Positions 8,251 to 16,471 of a DNA stretch of 35,644 bases are shown piece by piece; position 1 is the stretch's first letter, and every line of letters begins with the position of its first letter. A program made the position numbers and the translations under genes. The notes beneath the pieces are model-generated. The model did not search any database, was not told where the DNA came from, and saw only the letters and a list, made by a program, of their open reading frames with translations. The stretch is from NCBI GenBank assembly GCA_949287245.1, contig CASEFL010000004.1, forward strand, positions 5,855 to 41,498, given 5' to 3'. Source of the DNA: an uncultured Bacillota bacterium (lineage in GTDB: Bacteria > Bacillota_I > Bacilli_A > RFN20 > CAG-826).

Positions 8251-8327
8251 CGGGACGTAGCACAGCTTGGTAGTGCACTACCTTGGGGTGGTAGGGGTCG
8301 CGAGTTCAAATCTCGTCGTTCCGACCA
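8251..8327 (+). tRNA. tRNA-Pro (anticodon GGG)
   Basis: A 77-nt cloverleaf. The acceptor arms CGGGACG and CGTTCCG pair with one G-T wobble, the D-arm is GCAC/GTGC, and the anticodon stem CTACC/GGTAG encloses the 7-nt loop TTGGGGT, giving anticodon GGG. The T-arm GCGAG-TTCAAAT-CTCGT follows, and CCA is encoded. It reads CCC and CCU codons. It stands alone with its own terminator. Confidence 0.95.
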
Positions 8328-8336
8328 GGAAATATG

Positions 8337-8367
8337 AAACTTGGCGTGAGAATTGCCAAGTTTTTTT
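8337..8367 (+). terminator. Rho-independent terminator of tRNA-Pro
   Basis: A 9-bp stem, AAACTTGGC pairing with GCCAAGTTT around a 9-nt loop, is followed by a T run. It lies 10 nt after the encoded CCA. Confidence 0.88.
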
Positions 8368-8832
8368 GATATGAATAAGGAAATATTGGGAAAATTATAA
8401 ATATTAAATTCAGTTAAAAACGAATCATTTTTGCGAAGATTTTTTAATATAAATAAGTTAATCATGATTTATATTTCATTTTAGTTGTTAAAAATTCTTT
8501 CTTTATACTATAGATAAAAAACGTTTAAAACATTTATACGGATATAAGCACTTGCCTTAAAGAATCTAATTTATAAATTCTAACTATTCTTATACATGTT
8601 TATCGATATTCCTTTATTGAAGTGCGGAAAACTTAGTAATCATCGGTATATTTAATTAATCCTTGCAAAAAGGTGCAATTAATGGAGTGCGCTAACCTGT
8701 AAAAAGGTGCAATTAATGAATAAAAATAAGATAAAAATTACTAAAAGCAACCAATAGTTTCCCCTTATGACAAGTAAAAATGGTAGTGATTCCTTTTTGT
8801 ATTTTTAAAAATATAGGCATGGAGGAAATTGT
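8368..8832. other. AT-rich intergenic region with no gene seen
   Basis: 465 nt between the tRNA-Pro terminator and the XRE membrane regulator. It is very AT-rich and has stops in all frames. The only structure I see is the 18-nt direct repeat at 8667-8718. An antisense reading frame across the tRNA is a shadow. The promoter of the downstream regulator must lie here, but no clear hexamer pair stands out. Confidence 0.6.
8667..8718. repeat. two direct copies of an 18-nt sequence, 34-nt period
   Basis: aaaaaggtgcaattaatg occurs at 8667-8684 and again, identically, at 8701-8718. The 34-nt period is close to three helical turns. The copies end about 115 nt before the XRE-family gene at 8833, so they may be operator sites for that regulator. 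This is inferred from position only. Confidence 0.7.
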
Positions 8833-9435
8833 ATGAACATCATTACCGCTAACCGTCTTATGGAACTTCGCAAAGCTCATGGTTATTCTCAAGAAGAGCT
8901 TGCTTACGCTTTAGGCATTACTCGCCAAGCAATATCAAAATGGGAACGTGCAGAAGCCTCTCCTGACACCGACAACCTTATCGCTTTAGCGCGTCTATAT
9001 AACATGAAACTAGATGATTTATTAGAAGGAGAAAAGTTAAGCGATGAAGAACTGCGTTCGCCTCTTCAGGAAAGAAAAGAAGAAGAGAATATAGAAGAAA
9101 GAAAGCATGATTCTTTTTATCCCTATTTTTGTGGAGGAATTTCTCTTCTTTTGCTTTTTGCTTTTATCCTTGTTGGACTTTTCATTCCCAATGCTTGGAG
9201 TTGGAGTTGGATCTTTCTTTTATTCATACCCGTATGTATTACCTTTTATCTGGCGATTGGGTCGAGAAACCCTAATGTTTTTTGCTATCCCCTTCTTATT
9301 CTTGCTATCTACTGTTTTTTAGGAATTTATTTTCATTATTGGCATCCTTATTGGTGTCTTTTTCTTTCCATCCCTCTTTATTATCTTTTTGCAAGTTGGC
9401 TTTATGAAAAAATAAAAAGAAGAAAAAAATCTTAA
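8833..9435 (+). CDS. XRE-family regulator with C-terminal membrane domain
   Basis: 200 residues. Residues 5-62 form an HTH_3/XRE domain (LMELRKAHGYSQEELAYALGI, then TRQAISKWERAEASPD, the classic recognition-helix block). A short acidic linker (65-92) leads into about four hydrophobic helices (about 95-190, rich in Trp, Tyr and Phe) and a KIKRRKKS basic tail. This layout is common in Firmicutes, where a membrane-tethered regulator senses an envelope or small-molecule signal and acts on a nearby promoter. The start is supported by GGAGG 7 nt before the ATG. It is the only plus-strand protein gene in the window and faces the PFOR gene across a shared terminator. Signal and target are unknown. 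Confidence 0.87.
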   Translation: MNIITANRLMELRKAHGYSQEELAYALGITRQAISKWERAEASPDTDNLIALARLYNMKLDDLLEGEKLSDEELRSPLQERKEEENIEERKHDSFYPYFCGGISLLLLFAFILVGLFIPNAWSWSWIFLLFIPVCITFYLAIGSRNPNVFCYPLLILAIYCFLGIYFHYWHPYWCLFLSIPLYYLFASWLYEKIKRRKKS

Positions 9436-9489
9436 AAAAGAATAAACTTTTGCAAGTATTTTTAAATAATCATTGATTTTTTATAAAGA

Positions 9490-9531
9490 AAAAAAGGTTG
9501 CTCTTCCTTTCCAAGCAACCTTTTCTTTTTT
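9490..9531. terminator. bidirectional terminator between convergent genes
   Basis: An 11-bp stem, AAAAGGTTGCT (9492-9502) pairing with AGCAACCTTTT (9514-9524), has A-rich sequence before it and T-rich sequence after it. It can therefore end transcripts from both the XRE gene (plus) and PFOR (minus). Confidence 0.9.
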
Positions 9532-9546
9532 AATAGAGAAACTCCA

Positions 9547-12500
9547 TTAAGCGCCAAATTTCTTAATCGCTTCCCAACGACGTTTGGCATAAACCTCGCT
9601 CTTAGAGAGAAGTTCTTCTGCATGAGTTGGGTTCACAACAGGAAGTTGCGAGAAACGAGTTTCTTTCATGACAAAGTCACGGAATTTTGTGAAGTCTGGC
9701 TCTTTTGGATTATCAATGGTAAGAGGACTCTTTCCTTCCTCAACTAAACGAGGATCATAACGGAAGCAGGTGAAGTATCCGCATTCCACGGCGTCCTTTT
9801 CTTCCTTAATGGAATTCACTAAACCACCTTTAATACCTTGGTTAACACAAGGGCAGTAACAAATAATCAAAGAAGGTCCATTATAACTTTCTGCTTCTTT
9901 TAAAGCTTTAATCGCCGCCATAGGATTCGCGCCTAAAGAGATTTGAGCGACATAAACATGCCCATACGCCATCGCCATCAAAGCAAGATTCTTTTTCGCT
10001 TCTTTCTTACCAGATGCGGTGAACTTATTAATAGAACCAGTTTGGCTGCTCTTAGAGGCCTGTCCACCCGTATTGGAATAAACTTCTGTATCTAAGACAA
10101 GGACATTAACATCGGCTTCATTGGCCAAAACATGATCAAGTCCACCATAACCAATGTCATAACTCCATCCATCACCACCAACAATCCAAACGGATTTATC
10201 AATTAAGTCGCGATAATATTCACGGAGTTCTTTTACCGGTTCATAAGCACTCTTTTCCACTTCCTCCATTAAAGTGGGAACAAGCCCGCGGACATAAGAT
10301 TTATCTTTTATGTGCTCAAGATAATCTTTTGCCGCTTTAACTAAGCTATCTTCAGCTTTTCCTGAGGCAATGGCGGATTCAAGAATGCGGGCAATTTGAC
10401 TAAGCTTATAGTCTGTAGCAATTCTCATACCAAAGCCATATTCTGCATTATCTTCGAATAAACTATTCGCCCAAGCAGGACCATTCCCCTCTTTATCCGT
10501 GACAAAAGGCGTTAAGGGTGTAGAACCACAATAAATGGAAGAGCAACCTGTGGCATTAGCAACAAGCATATCTTTCCCAAATAATTGGGTAACTAAGCGG
10601 TAATAAGGAGCTTCACCACATCCTGCGCAAGCACCCGATACCTCCATATAAGGCATTAAGAAACCTACACCTTTGGGATTCGTCAAAGGATAACGATCCG
10701 CTTTATAGGTAACATGTTTATAAAGATAATCGGCACCTTCTTGCTCTTTGAATTGGCTTTTTGCCTCAACCATCTTAAGGGCGAAATGATCGTTTCCTAA
10801 TTTGGTTGCGGTCTTATTCGCCATACATTCATTCACACATAAACCACAACCAACGCAGTTCATGGTGGAAACTTGAATTCTAAACTTTAAGCCTTTCGCG
10901 GTTGGTCCCATGGCATCTTTCACACCATTTTTGACAACTTCGGGTGCGGCTTCTAATTCTTTTTCATCAAGTAAGAATGGACGAATGGTTGCATGGGGAC
11001 AAACAAAGGAACATTGGTTACATTGAATACAATATTGAGGATTCCATTCTGGAACCATATCCGCAATCGCTCGTTTTTGACGGAAAGTGATATTGGGCTC
11101 CATCGTACCATCTTCGAGTTCGCTCTTTAAGAAAGCACTTGTAGGAAGTTCATCTCCATCAAGGCGGTCAATCGTCTCAACATAAGAATCAAAATATTCA
11201 TCTTCTCCCGTAGGAACAATTTTCACTACTGGACAAGAAATCCAATCGGGATTGACTTTTACTTCTCTTAAGCCTTCGGTACCCGCATCAATGGCTTTCC
11301 AGTTGAGTTCCACAATCTTTTGGCCTTTTTTCGCATAACTCTTTTCGGCAAACTTCTTCATCCAACTCTTCGCCTCTTCATAAGGCATGATTTGAGAATT
11401 GAGATAGAAGAAAGAGGCTTGAAGAATGGTATTTGTATGACGTCCCATGCCAATTTCACGGGCAATACGATTAGCGTCAATCACATAGAATTTCGCATGC
11501 TTTTTCGCAAGAAGATGCTTCATGCGGTTGGGCATGACCTTCTCTAATTCTTCATCCGACATATCGGTATTTAAAAGGAAAGTTCCCCCATCTTTTAAAT
11601 TCGCGATGATATCAAAACGAAGGATATAAGTATCTAAAGAACAAGAAATGAAGTCCGCATTTTTAACGTAATATTCACTCTTAATTGGTTCTTTTCCAAA
11701 ACGAAGGTGGCTTCTTGTTGTCCCTCCAGCTTTCCTAGAGTCATATTGGAAATAGGCTTGTGCATATTGTCCTGTCGCATCACCAATTATCTTAACAGAA
11801 CTCTTATTGGCAGAAACTGTACCATCCGACCCTAAGCCATAAAATAAACAGGAGGTATAAGCGTGAGGAATGACAAAATTTTCATCAACAGGAATGGATA
11901 AATGAGTGACATCATCATGAATTCCTACCGTAAAGCCGTTCCAAGAATCTTCCTTATCTAAGAAATCATAAATGGATTTCACATCTTTTGGTTGGGTGTC
12001 TTTGGAAGAAAGACCATAACGTCCACCAAGAATCTTATCAAAGTGACGTCCTTCATTAAGAAGAGCAACGGTAACATCTAAATAAAGAGGTTCCCCTTCC
12101 GAGCCGTTTTCTTTCGTACGATCTAAGACAGCAATCTTCTTAACTGTTGCAGGAATGGCTTTGGATAAAAGTTTAGAAGAGAAGGGACGATAAAGATGAA
12201 CTTTAACAAGACCAACTTTCTCTCCTCTCTTTCTTAATTCATCCACAACTTCCTCAGCTGTTTCACAAACAGAACCCATGGCAATAATGACTTTTGTTGC
12301 TTCTTTATCACCATAATAAACAAAGGGAGCGTAATTTCTTCCTGTTAAACGTGAAGCTTCTTTAAAATATTTTTCCGCTACATCAATAACTTTTGCAAAA
12401 TGAGTGTTTTGCGCCTCTCTTGCTTGGAAATAAATATCGTCATTTTCCGCACCACCTCTTGTTACAGGGTGAGTATGAGGATTCAAAGCATTCTTACGGA

Positions 12501-13116
12501 ATTCTTCCACTTTCTCCATAGGAAGAAGCTTTCTCCATTCACTCTTATCGACAAATTCGACTCTTTGGACTTCATGAGAAGTTCTAAAGCCATCAAAGAA
12601 ATGAAGGACAGGAAGGCGAGATTCAATAGCAACTAAATGCGCAACAGGGGCTAAATCAGCAATCTCTTGCACCGAATTAGAACAAATCATTGTCGCACCT
12701 GTTTGCCGGCAAGCATAAATATCCGCTTGATCACCAAAGATAGATAAGGCTCTTGTTGCTAATGAACGGGCAGAGACGTGTAAGACTGCAGGAAGTTCTT
12801 CCCCAACCCACTTATAAAGGTTAGGAATCATTAAAAGTAAACCTTGCGAAGCAGTATATGTTGTGGCTAAAGCGCCTCCTTGAAGAGCGCCATGCACCGC
12901 GCCAGAAGCGCCGGCTTCCGATTGCATCTCCACGACCTTAACCGTGGAATCAAAGAAGTTCTTTTCTCCTTTTGAGGCAAGTACATCCACGTACTCCGCC
13001 ATTGGAGAAGAAGGGGTAATAGGATAAATGGCAGCTACTTCACTAAAATAGTAGCTTTCAATTGCCGCAGCGGTATTTCCATCTACGGACATGAATGATT
13101 TCTTAATATCTGGCAT
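9547..13116 (-). CDS. nifJ: pyruvate:ferredoxin (flavodoxin) oxidoreductase, single-chain
   Basis: 1189 residues, full length for the homodimeric PFOR/NifJ type. It oxidises pyruvate with CoA to acetyl-CoA and CO2 and reduces ferredoxin, the core step of anaerobic sugar fermentation. The N-terminal pyruvate-binding domain starts with SVDGNTAAAIESYYFSEV and includes AIYPITPSSPMAE. The gamma-type domain follows in the middle. Two 4Fe-4S motifs, CIQCNQCSFVCP near 693 and CVGCGLCVNEC near 752, precede the TPP domain with CAGCGE near 830, GDGWSYDIGYGG near 985 and DTEVYSNTGGQASKS. All cluster and TPP residues appear intact. It is monocistronic, with its own promoter and a terminator at 9490-9531. 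Confidence 0.97.
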   Translation of the reverse strand: MPDIKKSFMSVDGNTAAAIESYYFSEVAAIYPITPSSPMAEYVDVLASKGEKNFFDSTVKVVEMQSEAGASGAVHGALQGGALATTYTASQGLLLMIPNLYKWVGEELPAVLHVSARSLATRALSIFGDQADIYACRQTGATMICSNSVQEIADLAPVAHLVAIESRLPVLHFFDGFRTSHEVQRVEFVDKSEWRKLLPMEKVEEFRKNALNPHTHPVTRGGAENDDIYFQAREAQNTHFAKVIDVAEKYFKEASRLTGRNYAPFVYYGDKEATKVIIAMGSVCETAEEVVDELRKRGEKVGLVKVHLYRPFSSKLLSKAIPATVKKIAVLDRTKENGSEGEPLYLDVTVALLNEGRHFDKILGGRYGLSSKDTQPKDVKSIYDFLDKEDSWNGFTVGIHDDVTHLSIPVDENFVIPHAYTSCLFYGLGSDGTVSANKSSVKIIGDATGQYAQAYFQYDSRKAGGTTRSHLRFGKEPIKSEYYVKNADFISCSLDTYILRFDIIANLKDGGTFLLNTDMSDEELEKVMPNRMKHLLAKKHAKFYVIDANRIAREIGMGRHTNTILQASFFYLNSQIMPYEEAKSWMKKFAEKSYAKKGQKIVELNWKAIDAGTEGLREVKVNPDWISCPVVKIVPTGEDEYFDSYVETIDRLDGDELPTSAFLKSELEDGTMEPNITFRQKRAIADMVPEWNPQYCIQCNQCSFVCPHATIRPFLLDEKELEAAPEVVKNGVKDAMGPTAKGLKFRIQVSTMNCVGCGLCVNECMANKTATKLGNDHFALKMVEAKSQFKEQEGADYLYKHVTYKADRYPLTNPKGVGFLMPYMEVSGACAGCGEAPYYRLVTQLFGKDMLVANATGCSSIYCGSTPLTPFVTDKEGNGPAWANSLFEDNAEYGFGMRIATDYKLSQIARILESAIASGKAEDSLVKAAKDYLEHIKDKSYVRGLVPTLMEEVEKSAYEPVKELREYYRDLIDKSVWIVGGDGWSYDIGYGGLDHVLANEADVNVLVLDTEVYSNTGGQASKSSQTGSINKFTASGKKEAKKNLALMAMAYGHVYVAQISLGANPMAAIKALKEAESYNGPSLIICYCPCVNQGIKGGLVNSIKEEKDAVECGYFTCFRYDPRLVEEGKSPLTIDNPKEPDFTKFRDFVMKETRFSQLPVVNPTHAEELLSKSEVYAKRRWEAIKKFGA

Positions 13117-13134
13117 GTTATTTCCGTTTTAAAA

Positions 13135-13144
13135 AGAATATTCT
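13135..13144. promoter_or_regulatory. 10-bp palindrome in the PFOR leader
   Basis: AGAATATTCT is a perfect palindrome 12 to 22 nt downstream of the PFOR -10 box, in the untranslated leader. It could be an operator. An AAGGAG stands just upstream of it, but is 26 nt from the ATG and so too far to serve as the ribosome site. Chance is not excluded. Confidence 0.35.
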
Positions 13145-13156
13145 CCTTACAAAGAA

Positions 13157-13185
13157 AGTATAGGACCATAAAAGGCGTAAGACAA
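13157..13185 (-). promoter_or_regulatory. sigma-A promoter of PFOR
   Basis: On the minus strand TTGTCT (13185-13180) and TATACT (13162-13157) are separated by exactly 17 nt. The first matches TTGACA at 4 of 6 positions, the second TATAAT at 5 of 6. Predicted start is near 13150, giving a leader of about 34 nt. The GC-rich inverted repeat at 13191-13208 ends just 5 nt upstream of the -35 box. Confidence 0.75.
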
Positions 13186-13190
13186 TAGAG

Positions 13191-13208
13191 AGCCCCCTAA
13201 AGGGGGCT
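13191..13208. repeat. GC-rich perfect inverted repeat
   Basis: A 7-bp arm AGCCCCC pairs with GGGGGCT around a 4-nt loop. In the minus-strand transcript it follows the stronger terminator at 13215-13244 and lacks a T run, so it may be a second stop signal, or an operator just upstream of the PFOR promoter. Confidence 0.6.
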
Positions 13209-13214
13209 AGTTTA

Positions 13215-13244
13215 TGAAAAAAGCCCCGCCAGAGGCGAGGCTTT
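13215..13244 (-). terminator. Rho-independent terminator of the 572-residue lipoprotein gene
   Basis: In the minus-strand transcript an 11-bp stem (AAAGCCTCGCC with GGCGGGGCTTT, 3-nt loop, one G-U pair) is followed by a T run. It begins 14 nt after the stop codon region. Confidence 0.92.
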
Positions 13245-13257
13245 AGAAGCGATAGAA

Positions 13258-14976
13258 TTAGGCTTCAATGAAGCTCATTTTTACAAAGTCAATCCCGCCG
13301 TTGTTGGAATTGTCAGTTTTATCAACCCAGAAACGGAAATAGCTTCCGGCAGCCCAACTTTCACCTTCTGTTGGAGTAATGGCTAATTGAAGAATATCCG
13401 TAGATACATCAGCAGCGACAATCTCTACAGAATCAATTGGAGATTCAGGAAGAGTGGTAGTGCCACCTTCAGCAATTGTCGGGAAGGCTTCATCATCAAC
13501 TTGTGCATGGAAAGAAGCAAAAGTCTTATGGAAAGCAAAATTCTTTGTAGAATCATTGTTATCGATTCTTAAATCGAGAACAATCCCTTTCACTGCCGCA
13601 GTTGTTGGGGTTTCTAATTGGAAATATCCATAGGAATCGTCACCAAGTTCAGTATGAAGATTTTTCCCTCCAACACGGAAATAGCCATCTTGTTTTGCGG
13701 CGCCATAAGCAGTGATATTTACATCAGTTACTGCTGCATCACAACCAGTGATAGAAACAGAATGTAAAGCAGAATACCCATTCCCCCAGCCATCAATATT
13801 CTCGCTATTGGCATCTAAAACAATGTTAGCATCGCCTGTTGGAATAGGCTCTGGTTCAGAGGGTTCAGGAATTGGTTGAGGGTCCATTACTGCGTCATAA
13901 AGCTTGAGCAACCAACAATTGTCATATTTATCTAAATTTTCGGCTTTGCTCACGCTAATCGTGTCATAACTTTGGCTACTTCCAAGATAGTAATTAACTT
14001 GGTTTGTCCCTTCAGAAACAACCCCATAGAAATAACCTTTTTCGGTGTTGTAATTCCAAACATAGGGATTGTCGATAATATCGAAATCAATATATTCCCC
14101 ACTAGGAACAATACCTAAATATTTCTCGTGATTTTTACCACCAGTAATTTGGAAAGTATATCCTTCTCCAGAAGAAGTTACGATAACAGAGGCAGCATCA
14201 GCAATATCTCTACTTGTTCCACCGTAATGACCAGCCATTTCACCAGTAAAATAAACTTGGTGCTTTGTGTCGTCATTATAGAGTCCTAAGTGATAACGAG
14301 TGCCAGAAGTGATTGTTGCAGCTGGCTCATCAACAGGATCAGGTACAATTTCAATGGCCTCTGGTTCGGTAATGAACAAACGAGCAATATTATTAGAATC
14401 TAAATATTTTACGTCGGCTAAAGAAATCGTATTGTAACTACCAGAGTTGCCAAGGAAAACTTCGGTATTATCCTCTTTCCCGTCAGCAGTTGTATATTCC
14501 AAGGTTGCATAAAAATAATCTTTTTCAGTATTCCATTCCCAAACAAATGGGTTAGAAGAATATTCAATATTATTATGTACTTTACCGTCGTCACCTAACC
14601 CACGAACACCGGCAACATATCGGCTTCCTACTTGAAGGGTATAACCTTCTCCACTAGCTGTAGCAACAACATCAACAGCATCATTATAGGTCTCGGTTGT
14701 CCCTAGATAATAACCTGACATTTCGCCAGATAACCAAAGCCACTTTTGAAGGGTTTTTTGTTCTAAACCTAATTTATAGGAAGCACCAGAAACAATCTCG
14801 TCCATCCATGGAGTACTAGGATCTGGGTCAACAACAGAAGGTTTGGAAGAGGAAGTTGTAGAAGAATTGGGGCCAGTAGAACTATTGGTATCAATTCCCG
14901 TTTGGTCGCATCCAGCGAGTACCAACGCTCCGCCAGCAAGAAGAATAAGTGGTAATAGAGTACCTTTACGGCTCAT
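13258..14976 (-). CDS. surface lipoprotein with two tandem repeat domains
   Basis: 572 residues, family not recognised. A signal peptide ends in the lipobox VLAGC (Cys23), followed by a low-complexity Ser/Thr/Asn/Pro linker (24-56). Two homologous beta-rich domains follow, about 62-205 and 225-370. Both share GEMxGxYxGT, SGEGYTxQ, NPxVWxxNTEKxYFY and YxLGxSxSYxTIS. A Pro/Glu-rich hinge (about 372-392) leads to a third, different beta-rich domain (about 395-572) that looks like a carbohydrate-binding or adhesion module. It has no catalytic motif that I can identify, so binding of an extracellular ligand is more likely than catalysis. The start is supported by AAAGGAG 8 nt before the ATG. The gene is monocistronic, with a strong terminator and a cre-like site about 100 nt upstream. 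Confidence 0.85.
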   Translation of the reverse strand: MSRKGTLLPLILLAGGALVLAGCDQTGIDTNSSTGPNSSTTSSSKPSVVDPDPSTPWMDEIVSGASYKLGLEQKTLQKWLWLSGEMSGYYLGTTETYNDAVDVVATASGEGYTLQVGSRYVAGVRGLGDDGKVHNNIEYSSNPFVWEWNTEKDYFYATLEYTTADGKEDNTEVFLGNSGSYNTISLADVKYLDSNNIARLFITEPEAIEIVPDPVDEPAATITSGTRYHLGLYNDDTKHQVYFTGEMAGHYGGTSRDIADAASVIVTSSGEGYTFQITGGKNHEKYLGIVPSGEYIDFDIIDNPYVWNYNTEKGYFYGVVSEGTNQVNYYLGSSQSYDTISVSKAENLDKYDNCWLLKLYDAVMDPQPIPEPSEPEPIPTGDANIVLDANSENIDGWGNGYSALHSVSITGCDAAVTDVNITAYGAAKQDGYFRVGGKNLHTELGDDSYGYFQLETPTTAAVKGIVLDLRIDNNDSTKNFAFHKTFASFHAQVDDEAFPTIAEGGTTTLPESPIDSVEIVAADVSTDILQLAITPTEGESWAAGSYFRFWVDKTDNSNNGGIDFVKMSFIEA

Positions 14977-15071
14977 GATTTAATTCTCCTTTTCTATTAC
15001 TCTAGCACTTTAACACATTTTTTGATAATGAGGAAACAAAAAAGCGTGACATTTTGTAAAGAAAAGAGTAT

Positions 15072-15085
15072 AGAAAACGCTTTCG
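15072..15085. promoter_or_regulatory. CcpA-type cre site upstream of the lipoprotein gene
   Basis: AGAAAACGCTTTCG closely fits the catabolite-responsive element consensus TGAAARCGYTTWCW, with the central CG and flanking A and T runs. On the minus strand a TATACT lies immediately downstream (15071-15066), so the site may sit between the -35 and -10 boxes of one possible promoter and repress it. No good -35 partner is present. Compare the perfect palindrome at 27779-27790. Confidence 0.6.
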
Positions 15086-15427
15086 TGAAAAAGATGTTTT
15101 TTCGTTCTTGTCATAACTATCGATAGCCTCTATATTTAAAAGTTACAAAGAAAAGATTTTCTCGATTTTCAGAAAATAGTTATCATTTGTTTTATTTTTT
15201 CGATTTCATAAAACCAATCAATTTCATAAGTGAAAAAACCATCCCATACATATTTTTCAACTAAAACAAAAGTTTTGAAAAAATAGTTTTAAAAGTTTTG
15301 TTAAATAGATAAATAGTTTTTTCTTTATGTATATCTCAATGTATAAAAAGAGTCCGAACCCAAAATACTATTGCGCTATAAACGACCCTAGACATTTCTC
15401 ACTCTTTTCCCTAGTTAATTTCCAAAC
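15086..15427. other. AT-rich intergenic region with no gene seen
   Basis: 342 nt between the cre site and the first pseudogene. It contains A/T runs and several short near-repeats of agttttgaa and agttttaaaag, with stops in every frame. I see no tRNA, no clear terminator and no promoter that I would defend. Confidence 0.55.
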
Positions 15428-15757
15428 CTATCTTTTATCTAGTTTATTGCCTAAAAAACACAAAAATTGAAGAATAGCAGTAGTGACAAGCTTATTAATA
15501 ATTTCCCAATGTCCACTTTTATCAGGACCAATTCTGATTACTTGATCACTGTTCTTTATAATCCTTTGAATCGTTCTTTTTGATATTCCTACCAAAACCA
15601 CCAACTCTTCAAATAAAATCTTAGGATTAAGTCATATGGTGTCAATGCTCCTTCAAATAATATCTTGGATAGATGTTTCATGGACATTTTCATAGACATC
15701 AGGGACAACCGATATATGTTTAATAGAATTTTTAAATTCAAAAACAGAAATGAGGTT
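15428..15757 (-). pseudogene. decayed C-terminal part of an ATP-binding/HTH (AlbA-like) protein
   Basis: The minus strand is open in one frame apart from two TGA codons. It reads NLISVFEFKN..., VYENVHETSIQDII, stop, RSIDTI, stop, then NPKILFEELVVLVGISKRT and IQRIIKNSDQVIRIGPDKS followed by GHWEII. The last part is the winged helix-turn-helix that ends many AlbA_2/AAA_4-type putative transcriptional regulators (pattern GISxRTxQRxIK, then GxxKxGHWEI). The start and the ATP-binding domain are gone. TGA is a true stop elsewhere in this window, so this is decay rather than recoding. A related remnant follows at 16131-16449. Confidence 0.72.
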
Positions 15758-16011
15758 TTACAAAATCACACAAGGATGTGCCCTTCAAATTCGAAAGAAA
15801 AGATTAGTCTCTTTTGATTCCTAAGTTTAAAAATACTTTCTATTCCTACCATATAGTTTTCTACAACTCAAAGTTCAACAAGATTAGGCTTTCTAAAGCT
15901 TTCTCAGAATTAGCCATTCTCTCTTTTTCGTCTAAATTTACCCTTTTAAAATTAATGGAATATAAACGTTTTAGTAATAAAATTAAAACGCAAAATATTC
16001 ATGATTTTATA
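15758..16011. other. AT-rich stretch between two pseudogenes
   Basis: 254 nt with no supported gene. A 73-codon plus-strand frame starting at a TTG (15814) has no ribosome site, a biased Lys/Phe/Ser composition and no recognisable domain, so I do not call it. Confidence 0.5.
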
Positions 16012-16046
16012 AATAAAAAACCTCTAATTATCTAAATTATTAGAGG
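16012..16046 (-). terminator. terminator behind the second pseudogene
   Basis: In the minus-strand transcript CCTCTAAT pairs with ATTAGAGG around a 10-nt loop and is followed by a run of six T. It lies about 85 nt after the stop of the pseudogene at 16131 and probably served the intact ancestor. Confidence 0.6.
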
Positions 16047-16072
16047 CATATTTTCTATAACTTTGTTTGGAA

Positions 16073-16119
16073 AACGCCTTAAATGCCCTCAAAATCGATA
16101 AGCGAACGCCTTTAATGCC
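16073..16119. repeat. imperfect 15-nt direct repeat, 32-nt period
   Basis: aacgccttaaatgcc (16073-16087) and aacgcctttaatgcc (16105-16119) differ at one position. They lie between the pseudogene stop and its terminator. Function unknown. Confidence 0.55.
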
Positions 16120-16130
16120 TAATAAATGAG

Positions 16131-16449
16131 GCTAATCTTCCTTTTTAGAAATTATTTCCCAGTGTCCCGTTTTCGATGCTCCCACGAAATGAATGTCTTT
16201 GGATTTCGATAATTCCCTCTCTATTGTTGCTTTTGACACGCCTATTCGGTCGGCCATTTGTCTTCGTGTTATTCTTGGATTTTCATTTATTAGGTTAATC
16301 ATTTTCTCTCGAATAGAAGATTTTTGAGCATCATATTGAGCCTCATTTTGAGCATCATGGCACCAATTGGACTCAAACTATGCAAAGTGACCATGAAATA
16401 ACTCTTGCTAACATAGAAATCCGGTTGATGTTCTGCGTCTTGATAAACT
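16131..16449 (-). pseudogene. second decayed ATP-binding/HTH (AlbA-like) C-terminus, frameshifted
   Basis: The upstream frame reads VYQDAEHQPDFYVSKSYFM and VTLHSLSP, resembling the end of the ATP-binding part of AlbA_2-type proteins (PDFxVxxxYFxVxL). After about 16380 the match moves to another frame: NEAQYDAQKSSIREKMINLI, then NENPRITRRQMADRIGVSKA, TIERELSKSK, and GASKTGHWEIISKKED before TAG. That is an intact winged helix-turn-helix ending in the family's GHWEI motif. The frameshift and the missing N-terminal domain mark it as a pseudogene. It is similar in layout to the remnant at 15428-15757, which suggests two related copies lost in the same region. Confidence 0.72.
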
Positions 16450-16471
16450 TAAAAATTATCTCCCTATTTAA

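Noticed and set aside
8202-8465. Minus-strand 87-codon open frame over tRNA-Pro
   Set aside because: It is the antisense of the tRNA gene (peptide with RRDLNSRPLPP), a well-known false protein.
8667-8718. CRISPR array
   Set aside because: Only two repeats of 18 nt with a 16-nt gap, and no cas genes in the window.
15428-15757. Use of TGA as tryptophan (alternative code)
   Set aside because: TGA ends whiA, the HAD gene and the ATPase at sensible places, and long conserved genes contain no in-frame TGA, so the broken frame is decay.
15814-16035. Plus-strand 73-codon frame between pseudogenes
   Set aside because: TTG start, no ribosome site, biased composition, no recognisable domain, and it runs through the terminator hairpin of the opposite strand.
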